Source: Anaerolineaceae bacterium (GTDB taxonomy: Bacteria; Chloroflexota; Anaerolineae; Anaerolineales; Villigracilaceae). From it: 34,108 nt of DNA. Location: assembly GCA_009885445.1 (NCBI GenBank), contig VFKQ01000264.1, forward strand, positions 1 through 34,108, read 5' to 3'. Shown here in pieces: positions 16,250 through 24,054 of this stretch (positions are counted from its first letter, which is position 1; each line of letters opens with the position of its first letter). A program made the position numbers and the translations under genes. The notes beneath the pieces were generated by a model. It was given only the letters and a program-made list of their open reading frames with translations. It had not been told where the DNA came from and searched no databases.

Positions 16250-16284
16250 AAAAAAATACTGGGCGCTCTGTTCGAAGCGCCCAG
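16250..16284 (-). terminator. Rho-independent terminator after the cox genes
   Basis: On the minus strand CTGGGCGCT and AGCGCCCAG pair (16284-16259) around an eight-base loop and are followed by TATTTTTTT. It separates coxB-coxA-cox(IV-III) from sco and its followers. The T-run is only a few bases from the GGAGG of sco, so any readthrough transcript would carry this hairpin next to the sco ribosome site. Confidence 0.88.
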
Positions 16285-16314
16285 CAATTCTACTGCTTTT
16301 TTTGTCTTTCGACG

Positions 16315-17130
16315 TTACACCAGCTTGCCGATCAGGTAGAGCGCGGGGTAGAAGAAAATCCAGACCACGTCTACGAAGTGCCAGTAGATGGTGGCGGCTT
16401 CGACGCCCCAGTGCTTTTCAGCGCTGTAGTAGCCCTTGCCAGCCTTACTGCGCACCACCTGCAACAGCGCCAGACCGGTGAGCACGTGGAAGGCGTGCAT
16501 GCCTGTCATCATGAAGAAGATGGCGCCCATCGCTGTGCCGGAGGCAGTCAGTGGGACAAAGCCAGCATGCTCGCCAAACAGAATCAAGACGGGTTCGGCG
16601 ATGGCTGGGATGGTGTGCCATTCAATGACGACCACGCCAACAAAGAAGCCAAGCCCCAAAATCATCGTGATCAAAGACCAGTTCATAAAGCCTTTGGTGT
16701 CGCCATGCGCCATGAGAGTCTCGGCGCGATTCATCGAGAAAGACGAGATTAACAACACATTGGTGACGAACAGGCCGAAGAGCTGGGCCAGCTCGGGGCG
16801 GGTGAGGCCGAGCAAGTTGAATCGTGCTACACCCAAACCGAGGAAGACGAACGCGTCGGAGAGCAAAAACAGCCACAAGCCAAGGCGGTCGGTGCCGGTC
16901 TTGTAGGCGTAGCTCTCGTGACCAGCACCGTGGTCGTCGTCGTTGAGACTGCCGATGTGCATGTAGTAGTAGAGCACCAGCGCCGCCTTGACAATGGCCA
17001 CCACGATTAAGAGCGGGGTGTTATTAACAGCAACCGCAATGAAGTACTCCAAGAGAGTCAGCGCACCGAGGAAGACGAAGATGATTACGCCCTGCCCGAG
17101 CGCGGAGGATTTATCTTGTGTGTGATGCAT
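16315..17130 (-). CDS. Cytochrome c oxidase subunit IV-III fusion
   Basis: 271 residues. The first about 67 residues are a two-helix subunit IV of the caa3 type (L-L-I-V-V-A-I-V-K-A-A-L-V-L-Y-Y-Y-M-H-I). The rest is subunit III: L-G-L-W-L-F-L-L-S-D-A-F-V-F, then M-T-G-M-H-A-F-H-V-L-T-G, and the ending Y-W-H-F-V-D-V-V-W-I-F-F-Y-P-A-L-Y. Subunit III stabilises subunit I; IV is a small accessory subunit. The two are normally separate genes. GGAAG lies before the ATG, 10 bases after coxA ends. Confidence 0.9.
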   Translation of the reverse strand: MHHTQDKSSALGQGVIIFVFLGALTLLEYFIAVAVNNTPLLIVVAIVKAALVLYYYMHIGSLNDDDHGAGHESYAYKTGTDRLGLWLFLLSDAFVFLGLGVARFNLLGLTRPELAQLFGLFVTNVLLISSFSMNRAETLMAHGDTKGFMNWSLITMILGLGFFVGVVVIEWHTIPAIAEPVLILFGEHAGFVPLTASGTAMGAIFFMMTGMHAFHVLTGLALLQVVRSKAGKGYYSAEKHWGVEAATIYWHFVDVVWIFFYPALYLIGKLV

Positions 17131-17140
17131 TGGGTGCTTC

Positions 17141-19003
17141 CTATTTCTTCTTCGGAGTTATGAATTCGATATATTTCGAGCCGGCCAAACCGTAATCATA
17201 CGGCTCGCCCACCACTTCAAAAGGCACATCGTAGTTGTGAGCGGGCATCGGCGAAACAACCTGCCATTCGGGCGAGCGCGAGTTCCACAAGTTGCCTGTG
17301 GCGGGTTCGCCGCGCTTGATGCTGATGACCAGATTGTAGAAGAAAATCAGAATCGAGAGCGCGATCAGGAAGCCTGAGATGGTCAGCACGAGGTGCATGT
17401 TGTCAAAACCCAATGCGGGGTCATAGTCCGCGATGCGGCGGCGCATGCCGAGCAGACCGATGCGCATCATGCCAAAGGACAGGGTCAGGAAGGCAGGCGT
17501 CATCAGCCAGAAATGAATCTTGCCGAGAGTCTCATTCATGCGCTTGCCCGTGGCTTTGGGGAACCAGAAATAAAGCGCCGCAAAGAACGGGAAGACGAAT
17601 CCGCCGAAGAGTGTGTCGTGGAAGTGACCGACGACGTAGTAGGTGTCATGCAAGTGCAAGTCCACAGAGACGGTGGCGTTGGGCGGACCAGTGATGCCGC
17701 CCAAGAGGAAGACGACGATCGCACCGAGCACAAAGAGCATCGGCGTGGGGGTGTCAATCTTGCCGCCCCAAATGGTGGCGACCCACGAGAAGAATTTCAC
17801 GCCAGTGGGGATGGCCACCAACAAAGTGCTGTACATGAAAGGCACACGAAGGTATTCGTTCATGCCGGAGGTGAACATGTGATGCGCCCAAACCACAAAG
17901 CCAACGAGAGCGATGGCCAGCGACGACATGGCGATCCACTTGTAACCGAAGAGCGGCTTGCGCGCAAAAACGGGCAACAACTCTGAGACAATGCCCAAGC
18001 CGGGCAGAATGAAGACATACACCGCCGGATGCGAATAGAACCAGAATAGGTGCTGGAACAAAACCGGATTGCCGCCCTTATCCGGGTCGAAGAAGCCCAT
18101 GTGCAGTACGCGTTGGAAAGCAACCAACTGAAAGGAGAGGCCGATCAACTGAGTGGCGGTGAGCGCAATGAGCGACGTGGCAATCGAAGCCCAGACGAAG
18201 ATTGGCATGCGGAAGGCGGTCATGCCCTTGGCGCGCATGCGCAGGGTGGTGGCGATCAAATTGAGCGAGCCGAGGATGGACGACCAACCTGCGGTGAAAA
18301 CGCCGAGGAAGAACATGTCGATTCCCAGTGGCGCTTTCGCCGAAAGAGGGGGATAGCCCGTCCAGCCAGTGTCGAAGCCGCCGAGAATGAGAGCGGAGAC
18401 CAGCAGAATTGCGGCGGGCGGCGCGACCCAAAACGAGAAGGCGTTCAAACGCGGGAAGGCCATGTCATGTGCGCCGATGAGCAGGGGCACGAGGTAGTTC
18501 ATCATAGCGGCCACGCCCAGTAAAATGGAGACGATCATGATCATGCCGTGCAGACTCATCAACGAGTTATACAGTTGCAAACCGTTCTGCTCGAAGAGGC
18601 GAAACTCCAGCGTTAGAAACTGCAGACGTGAGGCGGCCAGCTCTGTACGGAAAATCAGGGCGAAGGTGCCGCCGATGACGAGCAAAGCCAGCGCGGTGAC
18701 GGTGTATTGAATACCAATGACCTTATGGTCCAACGAGGGGCCAAAATATTTTTCGATACCGGGTTTGTCTTCGTGATGTTCAGGCGTATCAATGCCACGA
18801 GCCCATTGATACCAATCGTCCATCACGCCGTGATACCAGACAAAACACAGCACACCCATCAGTCCGCCGAAGAGCCAGGCCGGTTCTCTAAAGAAGAACT
18901 GGGTGTCAAACAAGGGCATGGGGCTAAAAACAGTAGGCAAGGCAATGGGCAACAGCCAGCGCATGAGGGTAACAAATAGCGCGCCGCCCACAGTGCCAAT
19001 CAA
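17141..19003 (-). CDS. coxA: Cytochrome c oxidase subunit I, A2 type
   Basis: 620 residues. Catalyses O2 reduction to water with proton pumping. With the TTG start, heme a ligands are His152 (S-L-H-G-M-I-M) and His462; heme a3 is bound by His460 (V-V-G-H-F-H); copper B by His325, His374 and His375, with Tyr329 as the cross-linked tyrosine. The loop reads Y-S-H-P-A-V-Y instead of H-P-E-V-Y; loss of that glutamate with a Tyr-Ser pair in front defines the A2 branch of heme-copper oxidases. The first 90 residues contain two extra helices. No ATG is close to the start; TTG at 19003 is used, with AAGGG 13 bases upstream, so the exact N-terminus is uncertain. Confidence 0.93.
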   Translation of the reverse strand: MIGTVGGALFVTLMRWLLPIALPTVFSPMPLFDTQFFFREPAWLFGGLMGVLCFVWYHGVMDDWYQWARGIDTPEHHEDKPGIEKYFGPSLDHKVIGIQYTVTALALLVIGGTFALIFRTELAASRLQFLTLEFRLFEQNGLQLYNSLMSLHGMIMIVSILLGVAAMMNYLVPLLIGAHDMAFPRLNAFSFWVAPPAAILLVSALILGGFDTGWTGYPPLSAKAPLGIDMFFLGVFTAGWSSILGSLNLIATTLRMRAKGMTAFRMPIFVWASIATSLIALTATQLIGLSFQLVAFQRVLHMGFFDPDKGGNPVLFQHLFWFYSHPAVYVFILPGLGIVSELLPVFARKPLFGYKWIAMSSLAIALVGFVVWAHHMFTSGMNEYLRVPFMYSTLLVAIPTGVKFFSWVATIWGGKIDTPTPMLFVLGAIVVFLLGGITGPPNATVSVDLHLHDTYYVVGHFHDTLFGGFVFPFFAALYFWFPKATGKRMNETLGKIHFWLMTPAFLTLSFGMMRIGLLGMRRRIADYDPALGFDNMHLVLTISGFLIALSILIFFYNLVISIKRGEPATGNLWNSRSPEWQVVSPMPAHNYDVPFEVVGEPYDYGLAGSKYIEFITPKKK

Positions 19004-19030
19004 CTGCCAAACAAAGCCCTTGGTGATGGT

Positions 19031-19243
19031 CTAATATCCAACAATGCCATAAAAGAAGGCTATGACGCCGAACATCAACGCCAGCCAACCGGCGAGGGGC
19101 GCAGTGTAGGCTAGTTTGATAGGGAGGCTAAAATTTAGTTGATAGCGGGTCAGAAAATCTGCGCCCAGACCGAGCACATACCCAGCCAGTGCGCCCAAAA
19201 GCAAGAGGCCGAGCGCGCGCCCAAATGATCTATTATTTTTCAT
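19031..19243 (-). CDS. Small two-helix membrane protein of the cox operon
   Basis: 70 residues from the ATG at 19243, with GAGG 8 bases upstream; a GTG at 19252 is possible. Hydrophobic helices at about 9-25 and 45-68, with a glycine-rich G-A-L-A-G-Y-V-L-G-L-G. It sits between coxB and coxA. No named family recognised; it could be a small extra oxidase subunit or assembly factor, judged by place only. Its TAG stop is in frame with coxA, nine codons before the coxA TTG. Confidence 0.65.
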   Translation of the reverse strand: MKNNRSFGRALGLLLLGALAGYVLGLGADFLTRYQLNFSLPIKLAYTAPLAGWLALMFGVIAFFYGIVGY

Positions 19244-19258
19244 GCGAGTCACCTCTAC

Positions 19259-20275
19259 TTATTTCAGCGTCTTGATAAACGCGATGATGTCGTTGATTTG
19301 GTCCGCGCTCAACGTGTTGGCGAACGTCTGCGGCATGTTGGGGGTAAAGCCATGCACAATCCTAGCCAATGGATTCAGAATGGATTCGATAAGATAGGCC
19401 TCGTCAACGACCACACTGGAGCCATCTTGCAAAGTTTCGGTCTTTCCAAACAAACCAAGCCAAACCGGTGCGGCCACGCCCGACAGCTGGGTGGAGGTGA
19501 TTGAGTGGCAACCCAGGCAATAGGTGGCGGCGAGAATTCTGCCGCGCCCTTCGGGGGTTTTGGAGGCTTCAATGGCGATGGCCTGTTGCTCCAGCGCCCA
19601 CTCCTCGAAGTCGGCGGTCTCTTCAACAAGCACATCGTCTTCCATATAAGAGTGGGATATGCCGCATAGTTCCGCGCAACGGACTCTGTATGCGCCGAGG
19701 CGATCGGGCGTGATCAATAATTCGGTAACCCGACCCGGCACAAGGTCCTGTTTGACGCGGAATTCGGGCACCCAGAAAGAGTGGATGACATCCGTGGATT
19801 CCATCAGCAGGCGAATCTGGCGGTTGATGGGCAAATGCAAAACGTCGCTCGAAAAGCCGTAGTCGGGGTATTCGAAAGTCCAGTTCCATTGTACGGCATG
19901 CACGCGGATGACCATCGCATTGGGGTCGAGGCGACGCACTTCACCGAGGCTGTACGCGCCCATGTAGGCGAAGGCGAAGACGGCGAAGAGCGGCAAGACC
20001 GTCCACGCGATTTCGAGATTGTAGTTGCCCTCAAAATGCTGGCCTTCGCCCGTTTCGCCCTTGCGACGATGAAAGACCACCAACGCGTAACTCATGGGGG
20101 CCACGATCAACGCAAACAGAAAAGACATGGCCCTCATCTGCCAGTCCCACAGCCAGTCAATCGAAGTGGCTTGCGTGCTGGCATGCACGGGCATCAGCCC
20201 CAGGGAGGTGAGGCCCACATAAATTACGTAGGTCATTGCCGCTGTCAGAATGCTGACGATCACAAAATGTCGCAT
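19259..20275 (-). CDS. coxB: Cytochrome c oxidase subunit II with cytochrome c domain (caa3)
   Basis: 338 residues. Membrane helices at about 4-24, 47-68 and 88-110 precede a cupredoxin domain with a full CuA site: His165, Cys200, Glu202, Cys204, His208, Met211 (C-A-E-L-C-G-I-S-H-S-Y-M). A C-terminal cytochrome c domain carries C253-L-G-C256-H257 and the axial Met314 (T-P-N-M-P-Q). This is the caa3 arrangement, in which electrons enter through a fused cytochrome c. AGGAG lies before the ATG. It is the first gene of the oxidase operon. Confidence 0.95.
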   Translation of the reverse strand: MRHFVIVSILTAAMTYVIYVGLTSLGLMPVHASTQATSIDWLWDWQMRAMSFLFALIVAPMSYALVVFHRRKGETGEGQHFEGNYNLEIAWTVLPLFAVFAFAYMGAYSLGEVRRLDPNAMVIRVHAVQWNWTFEYPDYGFSSDVLHLPINRQIRLLMESTDVIHSFWVPEFRVKQDLVPGRVTELLITPDRLGAYRVRCAELCGISHSYMEDDVLVEETADFEEWALEQQAIAIEASKTPEGRGRILAATYCLGCHSITSTQLSGVAAPVWLGLFGKTETLQDGSSVVVDEAYLIESILNPLARIVHGFTPNMPQTFANTLSADQINDIIAFIKTLK

Positions 20276-20292
20276 ACGCTTTCTCCTAAAAG

Positions 20293-20311
20293 ATTATGAC
20301 GGGGTACCCCG
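20293..20311 (-). promoter_or_regulatory. Possible coxB promoter with palindrome
   Basis: CATAAT on the minus strand (20298-20293) could be a -10 box, though the -35 is poor. Just upstream is a perfect 12-base palindrome CGGGGTACCCCG (20300-20311), which would fall in the promoter spacer and could be an operator or a hairpin in the leader. Confidence 0.35.
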
Positions 20312-20398
20312 CGAATTATTTTTTTGCGCGCCGCAGCCGATAACTGCCAACAGCGGACAAGTTTTACCCAATTATAACGGACGGAAATCAACCGCGCC

Positions 20399-20887
20399 TC
20401 AGTCCGCGCTCACATCGTCCCGATGCACTAACGGGAAAGCGGCCAGCACTTCGAGGCTGTGTTCTGCGGGACGGACCTTCTCGAACACATGCGAAATGTT
20501 GCCCGCCGAGTCTATCAAATAGGTGGTGCGCAGAACACCGTCGTAGGCTTTGCCAAACATTTCTTTGGCGCCCCAAGCCCCATATAACTCGCAGACTTCG
20601 TGACCCGCATCTGCCAATAAAGGGAAGGGCAATTGAAACTTCTTTTTAAATTTTACGTGCGACTCGGCAGAATCTGGGCTGACGCCTAAAATCGTGATGC
20701 CAGCCTTTTCATAAGCCGAATAATCGTCTCGAAAATTGCAGGCTTCTTTGGTGCAACCCGGCGTGTCGTCTGCGGGATAAAAATAAAGCACAACCGCTTT
20801 GCCGCGATAAGAGGAAAGACGGCGCTTGGTTCCGGTGTCATCAAGCAGTTCAAAATCGGGGGCGGGGATTCCGCTGGGAAGTGGCAT
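20399..20887 (-). CDS. bcp: Thioredoxin-dependent thiol peroxidase (Bcp/PrxQ)
   Basis: 162 residues, normal for the family. Reduces hydrogen and organic peroxides. The peroxidatic Cys45 and resolving Cys50 are in P-G-C-T-K-E-A-C-N-F-R-D, with the preceding L-Y-F-Y-P-A-D-D-T. G-V-S-P-D-S and the later Y-L-I-D-S-A-G-N fit the AhpC/TSA fold. It stands upstream of the oxidase genes on the same strand, 123 bases from coxB, which may reflect oxidative stress protection. GGAG lies 8 bases before the ATG. Confidence 0.94.
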   Translation of the reverse strand: MPLPSGIPAPDFELLDDTGTKRRLSSYRGKAVVLYFYPADDTPGCTKEACNFRDDYSAYEKAGITILGVSPDSAESHVKFKKKFQLPFPLLADAGHEVCELYGAWGAKEMFGKAYDGVLRTTYLIDSAGNISHVFEKVRPAEHSLEVLAAFPLVHRDDVSAD

Positions 20888-20919
20888 TGATTTACTCCAT
20901 CAGGATTTTTGCAGTGGCG

Positions 20920-20925
20920 ATTATA
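20920..20925 (-). promoter_or_regulatory. -10 box upstream of bcp
   Basis: TATAAT on the minus strand, about 33 bases upstream of the ATG. A weak TTTCCC lies at 17-base spacing. Confidence 0.45.
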
Positions 20926-20990
20926 ACCGAGGTGAGCGGGCTGGGAAAAATTAGTGGCCGGTGAAAATGTTGCCGAGGACCGGCACTGCG

Positions 20991-21120
20991 CGGGGATTCA
21001 AATCCCCGACTAATAACTACCAAGTCCGCTGAAGCGGACTCGTCGTCCGCCAGCCGTCTTTTGCGCAGCACCCTTTAGGGCAGACGGCTTCCTCTCTGAG
21101 GCGGGGGATTCATCCCCCCG
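20991..21120. repeat. Cluster of palindromes, left copy
   Basis: In order: CGGGGATTcaAATCCCCG (20991-21008), AGTCCGCTgaAGCGGACT (21023-21040), a hairpin with arms GCCGTCT/AGACGGC around GCACCCTTTAGGGC (21053-21088), and a GCGGGGGA/TCCCCCCGC repeat (about 21101-21119). The same block order occurs at 24726-24808. No gene is seen between bcp and the RHS-like remnant. Confidence 0.75.
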
Positions 21121-21651
21121 CCGTACATGGACGACCCCTCCACTCCCGCCAGCGAAGGCTTCGGCTTGATGTACTATTGCGATAGCACCCTTTAGGGCGG
21201 CGCGCGCTGGTACGATCCCTCTCTGGGACGCTCCCCGACACTTGCCTCCGGGGCCATGGTCGCCCAACCCGACAGCATCGTCCCCACGTCCACGCAAGGC
21301 ACGCAGGCCTGGGACAGGTATGCTTATGTCAATGGGAATCCGGTCAAGTACTCGGACCCGACGGGACATAGCGTGGATTGCTGTATTGGGATGGGATGCG
21401 TCGGTAGTTGAACCAACCCGAATGACCCGACTCCTCCAGCAGATGATCCAGATGTTGTGGACGATGATGATGAGCTGGATTGTATGGGAGCGGATTTTTG
21501 GGAATGTAATTTTGACTGGGGCGTTTTGAGAAAAATGCTGGTAAGACCTGCGGTCGGGTTACAGACCCGTGCCGAGCAAGTAAATACCTTTGATCAACTG
21601 CGGGATTTTATTTTGCGGGAAAGGCATGTGTTATTCCGATTGATGATGTGA
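21121..21651 (+). pseudogene. Decayed RHS-repeat protein C-terminus
   Basis: One frame reads Y-M-D-D-P-S-T-P, then G-L-M-Y-Y, then A-R-W-Y-D-P-S-L-G-R, then P-D-S-I-V-P, then R-Y-A-Y-V-N-G-N-P-V-K-Y-S-D-P-T-G-H. That is the RHS repeat-associated core that ends RHS toxins. The frame is broken by TAG (21193-21195) inside a 21-base insertion holding CACCCTTTAGGG, and by TGA (21409-21411). It stays open beyond the TGA with an acidic stretch (D-D-P-D-V-V-D-D-D-D-E-L-D) to a stop at 21651, possibly the former variable C-terminal domain. No 5' part, start or signal is left. Confidence 0.75.
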
Positions 21652-21764
21652 GAGAATTCTTTATGTAAATCAGCGCGATCGCATATCATCCCCGAATGGG
21701 GAGATTCCGCTGGAGCATTAAGGTCGACGAAAATAAGGCGCGGAGTGTATAAGGAAATGCCCAC

Positions 21765-22529
21765 TTACGATTTCCCTTTTATGATCTGCCAGATCATAAC
21801 AAATCCGCCGATTGCCCCGCCAATTGCCCCGCCAATTGCCCCGCCTAAGGTCCAGCCGATCGCCTCGCCGATTGCCCCGCCGATTGCCCCGCCGATTGCC
21901 AAGCCGATTGCCCCGCCGATTGCCCAAGCCAGAATTATCCAGAGCGTGCTATTCCAATCAGAAAGAATATGTTCAATGCGTAACGTGATTCCAATGACAA
22001 GCTCGCCGATTGCCCCGCCGATTGCCCCGCCACCTGCCAAGTTGATGTCGATTGCCCCGCCAATTGCCCAACCGATTGCCCAGGCCAGAGTGATCCAGAG
22101 CATGTTTTTCCAATCAGAAAGAACATGTTCAATGCGTAAGGTGATTGCAATAACAAGCCCGCCGATTGCCCCGCCGATTGCCAAGCCGATTGGCCAGCCG
22201 ATGTCCCAGCCGATTGCATCGACGAAAGCCCAGCCGATTGCCCAGCCGATTGCCCCGCCAATTGCCCAGCCCAGCGTTATCCAGACTATGGCGATCCATT
22301 TTGGAATAGAAATTGGTTTAGGGGTATCTGGTAAATCTGTCTGCACCCATTTCATGCCATCATGACGATACCATAATTCGGTCTCATAGCCCATCATCCA
22401 CCAACTTCCTTGCTCATCCCGTATCATCAGGTCTTCAAGTTGTGCCTTGAATTTAGCATTAGTCAATGTCCCTGCTTCAAACTGAGCTTTGAGTTGTTTG
22501 AATCTTTTCTCTGCTTGCTTGATATCCAT
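21765..22529 (-). CDS. SHOCT-like N-terminus plus glycine-zipper membrane repeats
   Basis: 254 residues. Residues 1-65 are helical and charged, with L-K-A-Q-F-E-A-G-T-L-T-x2-K-F-K-A-Q-L like SHOCT-type oligomerisation motifs, then G-S-W-W-M-M-G-Y and Y-R-H-D-G-M-K-W-V. From about residue 75 the chain is almost wholly hydrophobic with a four-residue period (G-W-A-I, G-G-A-I). Two inner segments, L-R-I-E-H-V-L-S-D-W and L-R-I-E-H-I-L-S-D-W, mark an internal duplication. Glycine zippers pack membrane helices and occur in pores. GGAGATGG precedes the ATG, 25 bases after the caspase stop, so it is the third operon gene. A membrane effector is inferred, not shown. Confidence 0.7.
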   Translation of the reverse strand: MDIKQAEKRFKQLKAQFEAGTLTNAKFKAQLEDLMIRDEQGSWWMMGYETELWYRHDGMKWVQTDLPDTPKPISIPKWIAIVWITLGWAIGGAIGWAIGWAFVDAIGWDIGWPIGLAIGGAIGGLVIAITLRIEHVLSDWKNMLWITLAWAIGWAIGGAIDINLAGGGAIGGAIGELVIGITLRIEHILSDWNSTLWIILAWAIGGAIGLAIGGAIGGAIGEAIGWTLGGAIGGAIGGAIGGFVMIWQIIKGKS

Positions 22530-22554
22530 AATCCATCTCCGATATACTATTATA

Positions 22555-24054
22555 CTATTTTGGCAAATCCTTAGGTTTTCCGCGCAAAGTAATTTCCTCA
22601 GGCATCGATTTTGGCTTTGATGATTTTATATCTTCAGGGAAAGATGCGGGCTTAGTATATTGAAATATTGGCGGTTCTTGTTCAGTTTTAGCTTTTTTAT
22701 CAAATTGCTTTTCTTTGGCGAGACGTTCAACTTCAATCTTTGCTCTTGTACTGCGCTCTTCTTCCACTTTTTGAGCCGCGAGTCGTTTTACCTCATCCTT
22801 AGCCTTTTGTTCTTCATCTTCCTTTTGCTCAGCCAACAATCGCTCAGCCTCTTGTTTGGCTTTTCGTTCAGTTTCTATTTTTTCTGCACGCAGTCGCTTT
22901 GCTTCCATCTTTGCTTTTGCAACGCGTTCTTCTTCAGCCTTTTGTTTAGCCAATAATCTTCCGGCCTCTTCTTGAGCTCTTCGTTCTACTTCCAGTTTTT
23001 CAGCCGTCAGAAGCTCTTCTTCGGCTCTTAGTAATGCAAGACGTTCTGATTCCCCCCTTGATTTTCGTTCATCCTCTGCCTGGCGAATAGATTCCAGCAC
23101 TTGCGTTGCCAGTTGTTCTACACGGCGGGTTGTGTTTTCATCTGTAGCAACCTTCTCCAGCGCTTCGCGGGCTGAACGCGCCAGTCCAATATTCTTGCCT
23201 CTAAGAATCTTTTCTAATTTTTGCACTGCCGCTTCACGCACATAGGGACGAGTATCTTCGATTTCGCTGATAAGATCGTCGGGTAAATCTACAGGCTTGA
23301 TATTTTCAATACGCGTACTTTGGCGCAGGACAATTTCTCCTTGTTGCCTGCTAGAAAATTTTGACGGGGTTTGCTTCGGGGTGGCGATCCTTACCTTCTC
23401 ATAAGCATAATCATATAACTCATCAACTGTGACACGCCCGTCGCTGTCCAAATCCGCTTCGCCTTCCAGGCCTTCCACCAGATAGTGAGTAAATAAGGAA
23501 TTGTCGGTTTCGCCAATAACCTTATCGCCTTCCCATGCGAATTGGGTCGAGTCGCTGGCGGTCAGGATGATGCGACCATAGCCGCTCTCAAAAGCGGAAG
23601 CGGTTCCGATACTGACACCCGTCGCGGCTTTTGTGCCTTGTGCAACAGCGCCACTATTGCAACAATCCAGAATTAATACTTGCCGCCTCGAACGGCTTTG
23701 ATCCATCGCCTCACGAATGTAATCCGATTTAATTGCAGTAGATCTTAAGCGGGAACGAATTGTATTCTTGACAGCCAAATATAATGAGCCAAGTTCGTCA
23801 CGAACACCGTGCCCTGAAAAATACAGAACAAGCAAATCATCGGGCTTCTTCTGGTCGAAAAATTCATCAATCCCTTCGTTCACGGCGGCTGATAATTGAT
23901 TCAATAAAATATTGACACTATCAAACGCGCCAATCTCCTGATCTTTAAGGACACGCGCGAAATCTTCCGTATCCTTGCCAGGCGCGGTGAGTTGCGCCAG
24001 ACCTGGGTCGGTGTATTCCGTGTTGCCAATGATCAGGGCGAACTTTCCACTCAT
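22555..24054 (-). CDS. Caspase-family (C14) protease with coiled coil
   Basis: 499 residues. Residues 1-245 are a caspase/metacaspase fold: start F-A-L-I-I-G-N-T-E-Y, catalytic His82 in Y-F-S-G-H-G, catalytic Cys132 in L-D-C-C-N-S-G. An EF-hand-like loop follows with Asp201, Asp203, Asp205, Glu212 (D-L-D-S-D-G-R-V-T-V-D-E-L), suggesting Ca2+ control. Residues 258-325 look like HEAT-type helices. Residues 326-450 are a Glu/Lys/Arg-rich coiled coil, and the tail repeats K-P-x-S-x-P-E. The ATG overlaps the stop of the EACC1-like gene by four bases. Such proteases act in bacterial conflict and death systems; the substrate here is unknown. Confidence 0.9.
   Translation of the reverse strand: MSGKFALIIGNTEYTDPGLAQLTAPGKDTEDFARVLKDQEIGAFDSVNILLNQLSAAVNEGIDEFFDQKKPDDLLVLYFSGHGVRDELGSLYLAVKNTIRSRLRSTAIKSDYIREAMDQSRSRRQVLILDCCNSGAVAQGTKAATGVSIGTASAFESGYGRIILTASDSTQFAWEGDKVIGETDNSLFTHYLVEGLEGEADLDSDGRVTVDELYDYAYEKVRIATPKQTPSKFSSRQQGEIVLRQSTRIENIKPVDLPDDLISEIEDTRPYVREAAVQKLEKILRGKNIGLARSAREALEKVATDENTTRRVEQLATQVLESIRQAEDERKSRGESERLALLRAEEELLTAEKLEVERRAQEEAGRLLAKQKAEEERVAKAKMEAKRLRAEKIETERKAKQEAERLLAEQKEDEEQKAKDEVKRLAAQKVEEERSTRAKIEVERLAKEKQFDKKAKTEQEPPIFQYTKPASFPEDIKSSKPKSMPEEITLRGKPKDLPK

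Noticed and set aside
17393..17986. Long plus-strand open frame inside coxA
   Set aside because: Low-complexity His/Glu/Arg-rich shadow of a strongly conserved gene on the other strand.
21935..22261. Second frame through the glycine-zipper gene (A-G-Q-S repeats)
   Set aside because: A by-product of the 12-base DNA repeat, which leaves several frames open; no start signal and no link with the operon.
21700..22300. CRISPR-like array in the region with repeated 12-mers
   Set aside because: The repeats are in frame within a protein gene, without unique spacers of constant length.
22549..22554. Separate promoter for the glycine-zipper gene (TATAAT on the minus strand)
   Set aside because: No -35 is seen and the site overlaps the end of the caspase gene; co-transcription is simpler, though a second start cannot be excluded.
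22660..22956. Phe/Leu/Ser-rich plus-strand frame opposite the caspase coiled coil
   Set aside because: Antisense of Glu/Lys codons gives such hydrophobic strings; no ribosome site.
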